35,076 nucleotides of DNA, from the NCBI GenBank assembly GCA_020249465.1, contig JADCFP010000111.1, positions 1 to 35,076 of the forward strand, written 5' to 3'. Below the pieces are notes generated by a model. That model saw only the letters and a program-made list of their open reading frames with translations, was not told the DNA's origin and ran no database searches. The translations under genes and the position numbers were made by a program. This stretch comes from Roseomonas sp. (GTDB taxonomy: Bacteria; Pseudomonadota; Alphaproteobacteria; Acetobacterales; Acetobacteraceae). Within the stretch, counting starts at the first letter, position 1. Each line of letters opens with the position of its first letter. Positions 8,399 through 15,967 of this stretch are shown here, one piece after another.

Positions 8399-9682
8399 GT
8401 GTTCCAGAAGGGTTTTGCGCCTCGTCGCGTTGTCGTGACGGGCATGGGCATTGCCTGCCCGCTGGGGGTTGGGGTGGAGCATGTGTGGAAGCGCATGCTC
8501 GCCGGCCATTCCGGTATTGGCGCCATTCAATCCTTTGATGCTTCGAACCTGACGGCGCGCATTGCGGGGCAGATCCCCGCTGGTGTGAAGGCCGATGGCG
8601 GGCTCGACATCAATGAATGGATCCCCGTCAAGGATCAGAAGAAGATGGATCGCTTCATCCAATTCGCGATGGTCGCGGCGGATGAAGCGGTAACCGATTC
8701 CGGCTGGGTGCCGCAGGATGAAGATCAGCGCTGCCGCACGGGTGTGATGATCGGGTCCGGGATTGGCGGGCTTGAAACCATTCAGGAAGCCGCTTCGCTG
8801 ATCATTCAGGGCAAGATCAAGCGTATTTCGCCCTTCTTCATCCCCTCGGCGTTGATCAATCTGGCATCAGGTCAGGTTTCCATCCGCTATGGCTTCAAGG
8901 GGCCTAACCATTCCGTGGTCACCGCCTGCGCCACCGGCGTACATGCGCTGGGTGATGCGGCGCGCCTGATCGCGCTTGGCGATGCGGATGTGATGGTGGC
9001 CGGTGGTGCTGAAGCCGCAGTGGGTGAGCTTGGCATGGCTGGCTTCTGCGCCGCGCGCGCCCTGTCCACTGGTTTTAATGACAATCCAACCGCCGCATCC
9101 CGCCCCTGGGATGAAGCCCGCGATGGTTTCGTGATGGGCGAAGGTGCGGGCGTATTGGTGCTTGAAGAATTGGACCACGCCAAGGCGCGCGGTGCAAAGA
9201 TTTACGGCGAAGTGATCGGCTACGGCATGAGCGGTGATGCCTATCACATCACTGCCCCGGCTGAAGGCCATGATGGCGCCTTCCGCGCTATGAAAGCCGC
9301 CCTTGCCAGCGCCGGCATTACGCCCGATCAAATTCAGTATGTGAATGCGCATGGCACCTCTACCCCGCTTGGGGATGACCTTGAACTGGAAGCGGTGGAA
9401 CGCCTTTGGGGCGATGCCGCGCGCGGGCTTGCCATGTCTTCCACCAAATCAGCGGTCGGGCATTTGCTCGGCGCCGCTGGCGCGGTTGAGGGGATATTCT
9501 CGATCCTTGCCATTCGTGACCAGGTGGCACCGGCCACACTCAATCTGGAAAAGCCATCGCGTGAAAGCGCGATTGATCGCGTTGCGAAAGAACCGCAGCC
9601 GCGCAGGATTGATATTGCGCTGTCCAATTCCTTCGGCTTTGGCGGCACCAATGCCAGCATCATTTTCCGTGGCGTGCCGTAG
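8399..9682 (+). CDS. fabF: 3-oxoacyl-ACP synthase II
   Basis: Condenses malonyl-ACP with acyl-ACP to elongate fatty acids (KAS II). 427 aa, slightly over the usual 410-420. It starts at a GTG (8399) behind GGGGA, giving a short N-terminal extension before RRVVVTGMGIACPLG. The Cys-His-His triad is visible: Cys177 in VVTACATGVHA, His318 in NAHGTSTPLGD, and His355 in KSAVGHLLGAAG. The C-terminus has SNSFGFGGTNASIIF. It sits between acpP and mltG. Its TAG stop (9680-9682) shares its final G with the first base of repeat copy 2. Confidence 0.98.
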   Translation: MFQKGFAPRRVVVTGMGIACPLGVGVEHVWKRMLAGHSGIGAIQSFDASNLTARIAGQIPAGVKADGGLDINEWIPVKDQKKMDRFIQFAMVAADEAVTDSGWVPQDEDQRCRTGVMIGSGIGGLETIQEAASLIIQGKIKRISPFFIPSALINLASGQVSIRYGFKGPNHSVVTACATGVHALGDAARLIALGDADVMVAGGAEAAVGELGMAGFCAARALSTGFNDNPTAASRPWDEARDGFVMGEGAGVLVLEELDHAKARGAKIYGEVIGYGMSGDAYHITAPAEGHDGAFRAMKAALASAGITPDQIQYVNAHGTSTPLGDDLELEAVERLWGDAARGLAMSSTKSAVGHLLGAAGAVEGIFSILAIRDQVAPATLNLEKPSRESAIDRVAKEPQPRRIDIALSNSFGFGGTNASIIFRGVP

Positions 9683-9737
9683 AGCATTTTCAAGCCAAGT
9701 GGTATCACTTGGCGGCTCGGAACATGCGATCAAACTA
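9682..9737 (+). repeat. Dispersed palindromic intergenic repeat, copy 2
   Basis: Copy 2. It starts GAGCATTTTC at the last base of the fabF stop. The inner stem is CCAAGTG-gtat-CACTTGG; the outer stem GCATTTTC pairs with GAACATGC with one mismatch. The right end is GCGATCAAACTAG, the same CTAG ending as copy 1. It fills nearly all of the 66-bp fabF-mltG gap, so a hairpin would form inside the probable fabF-mltG transcript. Confidence 0.88.
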
Positions 9738-9748
9738 GAGTCTACGGT

Positions 9749-10759
9749 ATGAATGAAACCACCCCCGCACCGCGCAAACGCCGCGGGCGGGTGGCGCTTA
9801 TCCTCCTTGGCCTGATCCTGGCTGTACTGATCGGCCTTGGCGCCACTGCGCAATGGGCGCGCGAGGTTTACGAAGCCCCCGGGCCGCTGACCGCAGAACG
9901 TGCCTTGGTCATCCCGCGCGGCGGGACCGAGGCGATTGCAGGCGCGCTCAAGGAAGCCGGCATTATCGCCGATGCGCGACATTTTCTGGTCGCGAGCCAA
10001 CTCACCAAAAGCGCTGGGCCGTTGCGTGCGGCGGAATTCGCCTTTCCTGCGGGCGCCTCGCTCAAGCAGGTGTTGGAAATCCTGCGCGAGGCGCGGCCTG
10101 TGCAGCGCCGCGTGACCATCCCTGAAGGGTTATCCGCGCTGCAAATCCAGGCCCTGTTGGACAAGACCGAAGGCCTGATGGGCGAAGTGGAACCCATCGC
10201 CGAGGGCAGCATCCTGCCCGAGACCTATGCCTTTGAGTTTGGAGATAGCCGCGCCGGGCTGATCCGCCGCGCCCAGGCAGCGATGAATACCGCCCTGGCC
10301 GAAGCCTGGCGTGACCGCGCGCCCAACCTGCCGCTGCGGAACGCGCGGGAGGCCCTGATCCTGGCGTCCATCATTGAACGTGAAACCGGCAAGGCTGAGG
10401 AACGCGCGCTGGTTGCCTCGGTCTTCATCAATCGCCTCAGGCGCAATATGCCGCTGCAATCGGATCCGACAGTGGTTTACGCGGCTTTGGGTGGCGCGGC
10501 CTTGGACCGCCCCATCACGCGCGCTGATCTGGACCGCGACAGCCCCTTCAATACCTATCGCAATCGCGGCCTACCGCCGGGGCCGATTGCCAATCCGGGG
10601 CGGGATTCGCTCCGCGCCGCCACCAAGCCGGCGACGAGTAATTTTCTCTATTTTGTCGCGGATGGTTCAGGCGGCCATGCATTCGCCGAAACGCTGGAGG
10701 CGCATAACCGCAATGTCGCCCGCTGGCGCGAGATTGAACGCCAGCGCGGCAGCAGATAG
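9749..10759 (+). CDS. mltG: Endolytic murein transglycosylase
   Basis: 336-aa inner-membrane enzyme of the YceG family that cleaves nascent glycan strands and so may set their length. A basic cytoplasmic N-terminus (PRKRRGR) precedes one TM helix (about 15-36). A LysM-like subdomain (about 50-115, VIPRGGTEAIAGALKEAGII) and the YceG catalytic domain (about 120-330) follow. The catalytic Glu is E210 in ASIIERETGK. Other family marks are LQSDPTVVYA, SPFNTYRNRGLPPGPIANPG and FVADGSGGHAFAETLEAHN. Pairing with fabF in an acpP-fabF-mltG order is common. The only interruption is repeat copy 2. Confidence 0.96.
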   Translation: MNETTPAPRKRRGRVALILLGLILAVLIGLGATAQWAREVYEAPGPLTAERALVIPRGGTEAIAGALKEAGIIADARHFLVASQLTKSAGPLRAAEFAFPAGASLKQVLEILREARPVQRRVTIPEGLSALQIQALLDKTEGLMGEVEPIAEGSILPETYAFEFGDSRAGLIRRAQAAMNTALAEAWRDRAPNLPLRNAREALILASIIERETGKAEERALVASVFINRLRRNMPLQSDPTVVYAALGGAALDRPITRADLDRDSPFNTYRNRGLPPGPIANPGRDSLRAATKPATSNFLYFVADGSGGHAFAETLEAHNRNVARWREIERQRGSR

Positions 10760-10763
10760 GCGA

Positions 10764-10795
10764 ATAAAAACCCGCGGAAGCTGCCCCCGCGGGTT
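10764..10795 (-). terminator. Intrinsic terminator of rpmB
   Basis: Arms AACCCGCGG (10769-10777) and CCGCGGGTT (10787-10795) form a perfect 9-bp GC-rich stem with a 9-base loop. On the minus strand the stem is followed directly by TTTTTATTCG. This is the classic Rho-independent arrangement and lies 25 bp after the rpmB stop. It also lies just after the mltG stop on the other strand and may act weakly for that transcript. Confidence 0.9.
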
Positions 10796-10819
10796 ACGAT
10801 AGCCCAGTAGGAAAAGGCT

Positions 10820-11113
10820 TCAGGCGGCCTTGGCGGCCTGGGCGCGTTCCAGACGGCGCTTCAGCACAATAGCATCTTCCGTCAGCTTGCGGTCCGGCGT
10901 GCCGAGCAGGAAGGCATCAAGCCCACCATTATGTTCAACCGTGCGGATGCCATTGGTGGAAAGGCGCAGCTTCACCGGCACGGCCAGGATTTCCGACCAG
11001 AAGGAGCTTTCCTGCAGGTTGGGCAGGAAGCGACGGCGGGTCTTGTTATTGGCGTGGCTGACATTGTTACCCGTCAGAACACCCTTGCCAGTAATGACGC
11101 AGCGGCGAGACAT
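10820..11113 (-). CDS. rpmB: 50S ribosomal protein L28
   Basis: 97-aa ribosomal protein of the large subunit. The start matches the family exactly ([21 protein letters not shown]), so ATG at 11113 is used rather than the in-frame extension to 11122. The central RRRFLPNLQ and the [19 protein letters not shown] segments are diagnostic. The C-terminal AQAAKAA tail is typical of alphaproteobacterial L28. The gene stands alone, with its own terminator at 10764-10795 and a 259-bp upstream region holding two tandem repeat copies. Confidence 0.98.
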   Translation of the reverse strand: MSRRCVITGKGVLTGNNVSHANNKTRRRFLPNLQESSFWSEILAVPVKLRLSTNGIRTVEHNGGLDAFLLGTPDRKLTEDAIVLKRRLERAQAAKAA

Positions 11114-11212
11114 GGCGCACATCCAAACATAAAGGCGCGCAGGCCGAGCCAGCGCGCGGGTTCAACATGAAGCGGCGCTTGTGGCGCTAAGCGTTGGGCT
11201 AGTCAAGTACCT

Positions 11213-11268
11213 GAGCATTTTCAAGCCAAGCGATTTAGCTTGGCGACTCGGAAAATGCGACCAAACAT
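11213..11268 (+). repeat. Dispersed palindromic intergenic repeat, copy 3 (tandem with copy 4)
   Basis: Copy 3 has the best outer stem: GCATTTTC pairs perfectly with GAAAATGC. The inner stem is CCAAGC-gattta-GCTTGG: the sixth pair is C-G where copies 1, 2 and 5 have T-A, a compensatory double change. It lies 100 bp upstream of the rpmB start, with copy 4 exactly 60 bp further on. Confidence 0.88.
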
Positions 11269-11272
11269 ATCT

Positions 11273-11328
11273 TCCTATTTTCAAGCCAAGTGATTTGGCT
11301 TGGCGACTCGGAAAATGCGATCAAACAT
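11273..11328 (+). repeat. Dispersed palindromic intergenic repeat, copy 4 (tandem with copy 3)
   Basis: Copy 4, exactly 60 bp after copy 3 and near-identical from TTTTCAAGCC through AAACATA. The inner stem is CCAAGT-gatttg-GCTTGG. Its sixth pair is T-G, a wobble in RNA and a plausible intermediate between the T-A and C-G versions. The left end is degenerate (TCCTATTTT instead of GAGCATTTT). The rest of 11114-11372 holds no gene that I can support. Confidence 0.85.
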
Positions 11329-11372
11329 AAAAGCTTGAGGTGGTTAGCCGCAGATTCACGCGGCGAAGCAGC

Positions 11373-11615
11373 TCAAGCGGGCGGTGGCGTGCGGAATTCG
11401 CCGCTTTCCACGGAAGCAAGCGCTTGGCGCAGCACCCCGGCCACGGCGCGGTCATCCAAGGTCCGGGTCAGCACCCCAAGCGCGCCCCCCAGCAGCGCGG
11501 ATGCGATGGAAATCGGCTGGATTTGCTGCTCCATCATATATTCGATCGCCTTGTCCACGACCGAACCGGCATGGCTCAAATCCTCGGGCGCAATGCCTTC
11601 CGGGTCCATCTGCAT
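11373..11615 (-). CDS. Small conserved-looking protein of unknown function
   Basis: 80 aa, not recognised. The start at 11615 has a good ribosome site (AGGAGTG, 6 bases upstream). The protein is mostly helical and mildly acidic. A central hydrophobic, small-residue helix (ISIASALLGGALGVLT, about residues 35-50) could be an amphipathic or membrane-associated helix, but no clear TM anchor or signal peptide is present. It lies 36 bp downstream of the Atm1-type ABC exporter on the same strand and is probably co-transcribed with it. Coding potential is supported by the ribosome site, the codon pattern and the spacing. No function is proposed. Confidence 0.72.
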   Translation of the reverse strand: MQMDPEGIAPEDLSHAGSVVDKAIEYMMEQQIQPISIASALLGGALGVLTRTLDDRAVAGVLRQALASVESGEFRTPPPA

Positions 11616-11651
11616 AGGTCACTCCTGAATGTAACAGCCAGATAGGGAGGC

Positions 11652-13544
11652 TCAGGGGCCAGGGGAAGGGGGGGCGGCATTGGGGCGCTGGCGGGGCATT
11701 TCCAGATCAGCCTCAGCCTGGGCGCGGGCGGCGGCTTCGGCAGCCGCCATGGCTTCCGATTGGCGGCGCCACATATCGGCATAAAGCCCGCCCGCGGCGA
11801 TCAGGGCGCCATGGGCGCCGCGTTCGGCAATGGCGCCTTCCTGCAGCACAATGATCTCATCCGCCTCCACCACGGTGGAAAGCCGATGCGCGATAACAAG
11901 CGTGGTGCGGTTGCGCGCCACGTCTCGCAGGGCGGCCTGAATTTCCTGCTCAGTCCTTGTATCAAGCGCGCTGGTCGCCTCATCCAAAATCAGCAGGCGG
12001 GGGTCCTTCAGGATGGTGCGCGCAATCGCGACCCGCTGCTTTTCCCCGCCCGAAAGCTTGAGGCCACGTTCACCAACCCGCGTCGCATAGCCATCAGGCA
12101 GGCGGGTCACGAAATCATGCACCTGCGCAAGGCGGGCGGCGTTTTCAATCTCCGCATCGGTGGCGCCTGGGCGGCCATAGCCGATATTGTAGCGGATGGT
12201 GTCATTGAACAGCACGGTATCCTGCGGCACGACGCCGATCGCGGCACGCAGGCTTTGCTGTGTGATGCCCCGCACATCCTGCCCATCCACCAGAACACGT
12301 CCGCCCGTCACATCATAAAAGCGGAACAACAGCCGAGAGATGGTGGATTTCCCGGCCCCGGTCGGCCCGACAATGGCGAGCATACGCCCCGGTGGCACGG
12401 TGAGGGAAATGCCTTTCAGGATCTCGCGATCCGGCCGATAGCCAAAGCGCACATCTTCAAAGCGGATTTCACCCTGTGTCAGCGCAAGCGGTACCGCACC
12501 CGGCGCATCGCGCACCTCGGCGGGGACATCAAGCAGCGCGAACATCTGCTCCATATCCGTGAGCCCCTGCTTGATTTCGCGATAGGCGAAACCAAGGATG
12601 TTCAAGGGCTGATAGAGCTGGATCAGATAGGTATTCACCATCACCAGATCGCCAATGCTCATGCTGCCATCGGCAATGCCGCGGCCTGCGAGCAGCATGG
12701 TGATGGTAAGCCCGACCGCCATGATGGTGGCCTGGCCGGCGTTCAGCATATTCAGCGTGGTTTCGCTGCGTACATAAGCGCCTTCATAGCGCGTCAGGCT
12801 TTCATCATAGCGTCGCGCTTCGTGGCTTTCATTGCCGAAATACTTGACGGTTTCATAATTCAGCAGGCTATCCACCGCCTTGGTATTCGCTTCCTCATCC
12901 GTCTGGTTCATCTGCCGGCGAAAACGAAGCCGCCAATTGGTGAAGGTCAGCGTGAAGGCAACATAGGCAATGATGGTCCCAAGCATGGTGAGCGCAAAGG
13001 ACGCCGCGAACATCCACCAGAGAATGACGGCAACGAACAGAATTTCGACAATGGTCGGGATGATGTTGAACAACAAGAAATTGAGCGATGTCGCGATGCC
13101 GCGCACGCCCCGTTCAATCACGCGCGAAAGCCCGCCCGTGGCGCGGTCCATGTGAAAGCGCATGGAAAGTGCGTGCAAATGGCGGAACACCTGCAAGGCA
13201 ACACGCCGCCCGGCACGCGCCTGCACCTTGGAAAATACCGCATTGCGCAATTCCCCAAGTGCCGAGGCCATGACGCGGAGCAAGCCATAACCGACCAGCA
13301 GGGCAATCGGCACGGCAATCACCGCACCCGCGCCGGATTGCGGCGCCAGCGCATCCACCGCGCGCGCATAGGCAATCGGCACCAGCACATTCGCGGCCTT
13401 GGCGGCAGCAAGCAGCAACAGCGCGCCCACAACGCGCAGCCGCAGCATGGGCTCGCCAACCGGCCAAAGATGCGGCGCGATGCGGCCAAGGGCCGAGAAG
13501 GGAATGCCGGCGCTGGGGCGGGGTGGGGAAGCAGGCGGGGTCAT
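11652..13544 (-). CDS. Atm1/HMT-type ABC exporter (fused permease-ATPase)
   Basis: 630-aa half-transporter that acts as a homodimer in the inner membrane. The N-terminal TMD has six TM helices (about 30-320), with FHMDRATGGLSRVIERGVRGI and ALLNYETVKYFGNE-type signature segments (DSLLNYETVKYFGNESHEA), the latter characteristic of Atm1/ABCB7 exporters of glutathione-linked sulfur or metal compounds. The nucleotide-binding domain (about 360-600) shows Walker A GPTGAGKST (near 393), signature LSGGEKQRVAIAR (near 493), Walker B LLILDEATSALD and H-loop AHRLSTV. A Pro/Ala-rich tail ends the protein. Family knowledge suggests export of glutathione persulfide- or heavy-metal-conjugates; the actual substrate is inferred. 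Confidence 0.93.
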   Translation of the reverse strand: MTPPASPPRPSAGIPFSALGRIAPHLWPVGEPMLRLRVVGALLLLAAAKAANVLVPIAYARAVDALAPQSGAGAVIAVPIALLVGYGLLRVMASALGELRNAVFSKVQARAGRRVALQVFRHLHALSMRFHMDRATGGLSRVIERGVRGIATSLNFLLFNIIPTIVEILFVAVILWWMFAASFALTMLGTIIAYVAFTLTFTNWRLRFRRQMNQTDEEANTKAVDSLLNYETVKYFGNESHEARRYDESLTRYEGAYVRSETTLNMLNAGQATIMAVGLTITMLLAGRGIADGSMSIGDLVMVNTYLIQLYQPLNILGFAYREIKQGLTDMEQMFALLDVPAEVRDAPGAVPLALTQGEIRFEDVRFGYRPDREILKGISLTVPPGRMLAIVGPTGAGKSTISRLLFRFYDVTGGRVLVDGQDVRGITQQSLRAAIGVVPQDTVLFNDTIRYNIGYGRPGATDAEIENAARLAQVHDFVTRLPDGYATRVGERGLKLSGGEKQRVAIARTILKDPRLLILDEATSALDTRTEQEIQAALRDVARNRTTLVIAHRLSTVVEADEIIVLQEGAIAERGAHGALIAAGGLYADMWRRQSEAMAAAEAAARAQAEADLEMPRQRPNAAPPSPGP

Positions 13545-13631
13545 GTGTGCCTATGTCATGGGCCAGAGGAGCCATACCGGGCAAGCCCCCAGTGCCTCGC
13601 CTAGCCGTGACGCCCGGTGCTAGATGACCCC

Positions 13632-14480
13632 ATGGATCGCTTCACCCGGCATATCGCCGCCTGCAACAACATCGCCTCGCCCGCTGGCTTTCTTGGCTTT
13701 CACATGGGCGGCGTGCAGGTGGGCTTCGTCACACCCGAATTGGCCCGCGCGCTGACCTTCCGCCCGCGTGATTTCCATTTTGACCAGCATGGCGTCGCCA
13801 TGGCGGGCCGCTTGAAGACCAGCGGGGCACGGAGCGATGCGCTGGCCGCCGCGCTGCCGAGCCTGGCGGAGGGCGGGTTTCTCCGCATCCGCCGCGAAGC
13901 TTTTGATGTGCGCCAAACGAGTGACGGCACAGCGCTGGCCAGGCTCGATCGCGGCGCGCTGCCGGCCTTTGGCGTCATGTCTCAGGGCGTGCATATGAAT
14001 GGCCTGGTGCGCCGCGCGGATGGGCTGCATGTCTGGGTGGGGATTCGCGCGCGCGACAAGGCGGTGGCGCCGGGACAGATGGATAATCTGGTCGCGGGCG
14101 GCATTCCGGCTGGGCTGACGCCGGCCGAAACCCTGGTGAAGGAGGCTGCCGAGGAAGCCTCCCTCCCCCCCGAATTAGCGGCGCGTGCGCGCCCAGTTGG
14201 GCGGGTTTCCTATATCCTGCTGAATAATGAGGGCCTCAGGCGCGATGTGCTGCATTGCTACGATCTGGAATTGCCCGAGGATGTGACGCCAAGGCCCAAT
14301 GATGATGAGGTGGAGCGGTTTGAGCTTTGGCCCGCACGCCGCCTGCTGGAGGCTGTAGCGGATTCGGATGACATCAAATTCAACGTGAACCTGACACTGA
14401 TTGACCTTTTCCTGCGTGAGGGGCTGCTGGCTGACCCAGATGGTTCCTTGCGCGCCGGGCTTGATCAGGGGCCAGCATAG
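13632..14480 (+). CDS. Nudix hydrolase with DUF4743 (Tnr3-like) N-terminal domain
   Basis: 282 aa. Residues about 1-115 form the DUF4743-type domain found fused to Nudix in yeast thiamine pyrophosphokinase Tnr3 and in stand-alone bacterial homologues. Residues about 120-270 are the Nudix fold (MNGLVRRADGLHVWVGIRARDKAVAPGQMDNLVAGG). The Nudix helix reads ETLVKEAAEEASL, with Lys where the classical box has Arg, a variant typical of this family. Known relatives hydrolyse oxidised thiamine diphosphates, but that activity is only inferred here. ATG at 13632 is chosen over a GTG at 13617; neither has a clear ribosome site. It lies 71 bp upstream of tcuA on the same strand. Confidence 0.88.
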   Translation: MDRFTRHIAACNNIASPAGFLGFHMGGVQVGFVTPELARALTFRPRDFHFDQHGVAMAGRLKTSGARSDALAAALPSLAEGGFLRIRREAFDVRQTSDGTALARLDRGALPAFGVMSQGVHMNGLVRRADGLHVWVGIRARDKAVAPGQMDNLVAGGIPAGLTPAETLVKEAAEEASLPPELAARARPVGRVSYILLNNEGLRRDVLHCYDLELPEDVTPRPNDDEVERFELWPARRLLEAVADSDDIKFNVNLTLIDLFLREGLLADPDGSLRAGLDQGPA

Positions 14481-14551
14481 CGCGCCATCTGGACAAGCCG
14501 CATTTCCCTTCTACACATGACACCCAGAAAAGGTTGGGGATTGAAAGTGTC

Positions 14552-15949
14552 ATGGTTGACCTGACACGGATCTGGGATGTGCTGGTCGCGGGGGGTGGCA
14601 ATGCTGCGCTTTCCGCCGCCATTACGGCACGCCGGGCCGGGGCCAGCGTGCTGCTGGTGGAACACGCGCCGCGCACAATGCGCGGCGGCAATAGCCGCCA
14701 TACGCGCAATCTGCGCGCGCTCCATCCCGCGCCGACCGAGGTGCTGACCGAATCCTATCTGGAAGAGGAATATTGGGACGATTTGCTGCGCGTGACCGGC
14801 GGCAAGACGGATGAGCATCTGGCGCGCATGTGCATCCGCGCATCGCAACACGCGCCGGATTTCCTGAAATCCTGCGGTGTGGTGTTCCAGCCATCGCTTT
14901 CCGGCACGCTTTCGCTCTCACGCACCAATGCGTTTTTCCTGGGCGGCGGCAAGGCGTTGGTCAATGCGCTCTATCGCACCGCGGAACAGCTTGGCATCGG
15001 CATTTTATACGATACCGAAGTGCAGCATATTGACGTGAAGGATGGCTTCGCGACCGAGGCCATCATTTCCCATCACGGCTTTCCGGAACGCGTGCGCTTC
15101 AAGGCGCTGATTGCTTCCGCGGGTGGCTTCCAGGCGAACAGAGATTGGTTGCGCAAATATTGGGGTGATGCCGCCGATAATTTCCAGATTCGCGGCACGC
15201 CTTATGCGCAAGGGCGAGTCTTGCGCGATCTGCTTGATCAGGGTGTGCATGAGGTGGGTGACCCCACGCAATTCCACGCCGTTGCCAATGATGCGCGCGC
15301 GCCGATGGAAGATGGCGGGCTTGCCATGCGCCTGGATTGCGTGCCGTTTTCCGTGGTGGTGAACCGCAATGTTGAGCGCTTCTATGATGAGGGTGAGGAT
15401 GTCTGGCCCAAACGCTACGCCATTTGGGGCCGGCTGATTGCGCAGCAGCCAGGGCAGGTCGCTTTCGCCGTGACGGATAGCAAGGCGCTGCATAATTACC
15501 TGCCGAGCGTCTTCCCGCCCTATAAGGCTGACAGCATCGCGGAACTGGCGGGCATGGCCGGCATTGATGCGGGCAAATTGGAAAAAGTGGTGGCGGATTA
15601 TAACGCGGCAGTCCGCCCCGGCACCTTCCAGCCGATGAAGCCCGATGATTGCCGCACCGAAGGGCTGACGCCGCCCAAAAGCCATTGGGCACGGCTGATT
15701 GATACGCCGCCCTATTACTGCCATCCGCTCAAGCCCGGCATCACTTTCACGTTTTTGGGTGTGAAGGTGAATGACCGCGCGCGCGTTCTGATGGCCGATG
15801 GCAAGCCTTCGGCGAATATGTTCGCCTCGGGCGAGATCATGGCCGGCAATATACTTGGCCAGGGCTATCTGGCCGGCTTTGGCATGACGATCGGCACCGT
15901 ATTCGGCCGGCTGGCGGGTGAGGAGGCAGCACGCAATGTGCGCAATTGA
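14552..15949 (+). CDS. tcuA: Tricarballylate dehydrogenase (FAD-dependent)
   Basis: 465-aa flavoprotein of the succinate dehydrogenase/fumarate reductase flavoprotein superfamily that oxidises tricarballylate to cis-aconitate. The FAD-binding motif is VAGGGNAALSAA (Gly14-Gly16) followed by RRAGASVLLVEHAP. Then come GGNSRHTRN, the substrate-domain SRTNAFFLGGGKALVNALY and a C-terminal FASGEIMAGNILGQGYLAGFGMTIGTVFGR. These segments match TcuA strongly. ATG at 14552 is used rather than the upstream TTG at 14534. tcuB starts 18 bp after the stop, giving the flavoprotein and its membrane electron acceptor together. No tcuC transporter or tcuR regulator is adjacent. Confidence 0.93.
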   Translation: MVDLTRIWDVLVAGGGNAALSAAITARRAGASVLLVEHAPRTMRGGNSRHTRNLRALHPAPTEVLTESYLEEEYWDDLLRVTGGKTDEHLARMCIRASQHAPDFLKSCGVVFQPSLSGTLSLSRTNAFFLGGGKALVNALYRTAEQLGIGILYDTEVQHIDVKDGFATEAIISHHGFPERVRFKALIASAGGFQANRDWLRKYWGDAADNFQIRGTPYAQGRVLRDLLDQGVHEVGDPTQFHAVANDARAPMEDGGLAMRLDCVPFSVVVNRNVERFYDEGEDVWPKRYAIWGRLIAQQPGQVAFAVTDSKALHNYLPSVFPPYKADSIAELAGMAGIDAGKLEKVVADYNAAVRPGTFQPMKPDDCRTEGLTPPKSHWARLIDTPPYYCHPLKPGITFTFLGVKVNDRARVLMADGKPSANMFASGEIMAGNILGQGYLAGFGMTIGTVFGRLAGEEAARNVRN

Positions 15950-15967
15950 ACAAGGCAGGGCGCGCTG

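Noticed and set aside
9682-9737. Repeat copies considered as intrinsic terminators
   Set aside because: None is followed by a T-tract on either strand, and copy 2 lies inside a probable fabF-mltG transcript. A REP-like or mRNA 3'-end role fits better.
11213-11328. Two-unit direct repeat considered as a minimal CRISPR array
   Set aside because: The whole 60-bp period is repeated with no unique spacer between, no third unit, and single copies of the same element occur elsewhere between unrelated genes. No cas genes are present.
11760-13604. Open frame of over 600 codons on the plus strand
   Set aside because: It is antisense to the ABC exporter, whose domains and motifs are complete. The translation is His/Arg/Gln-rich with no recognisable fold, typical of an antisense shadow in GC-rich DNA.
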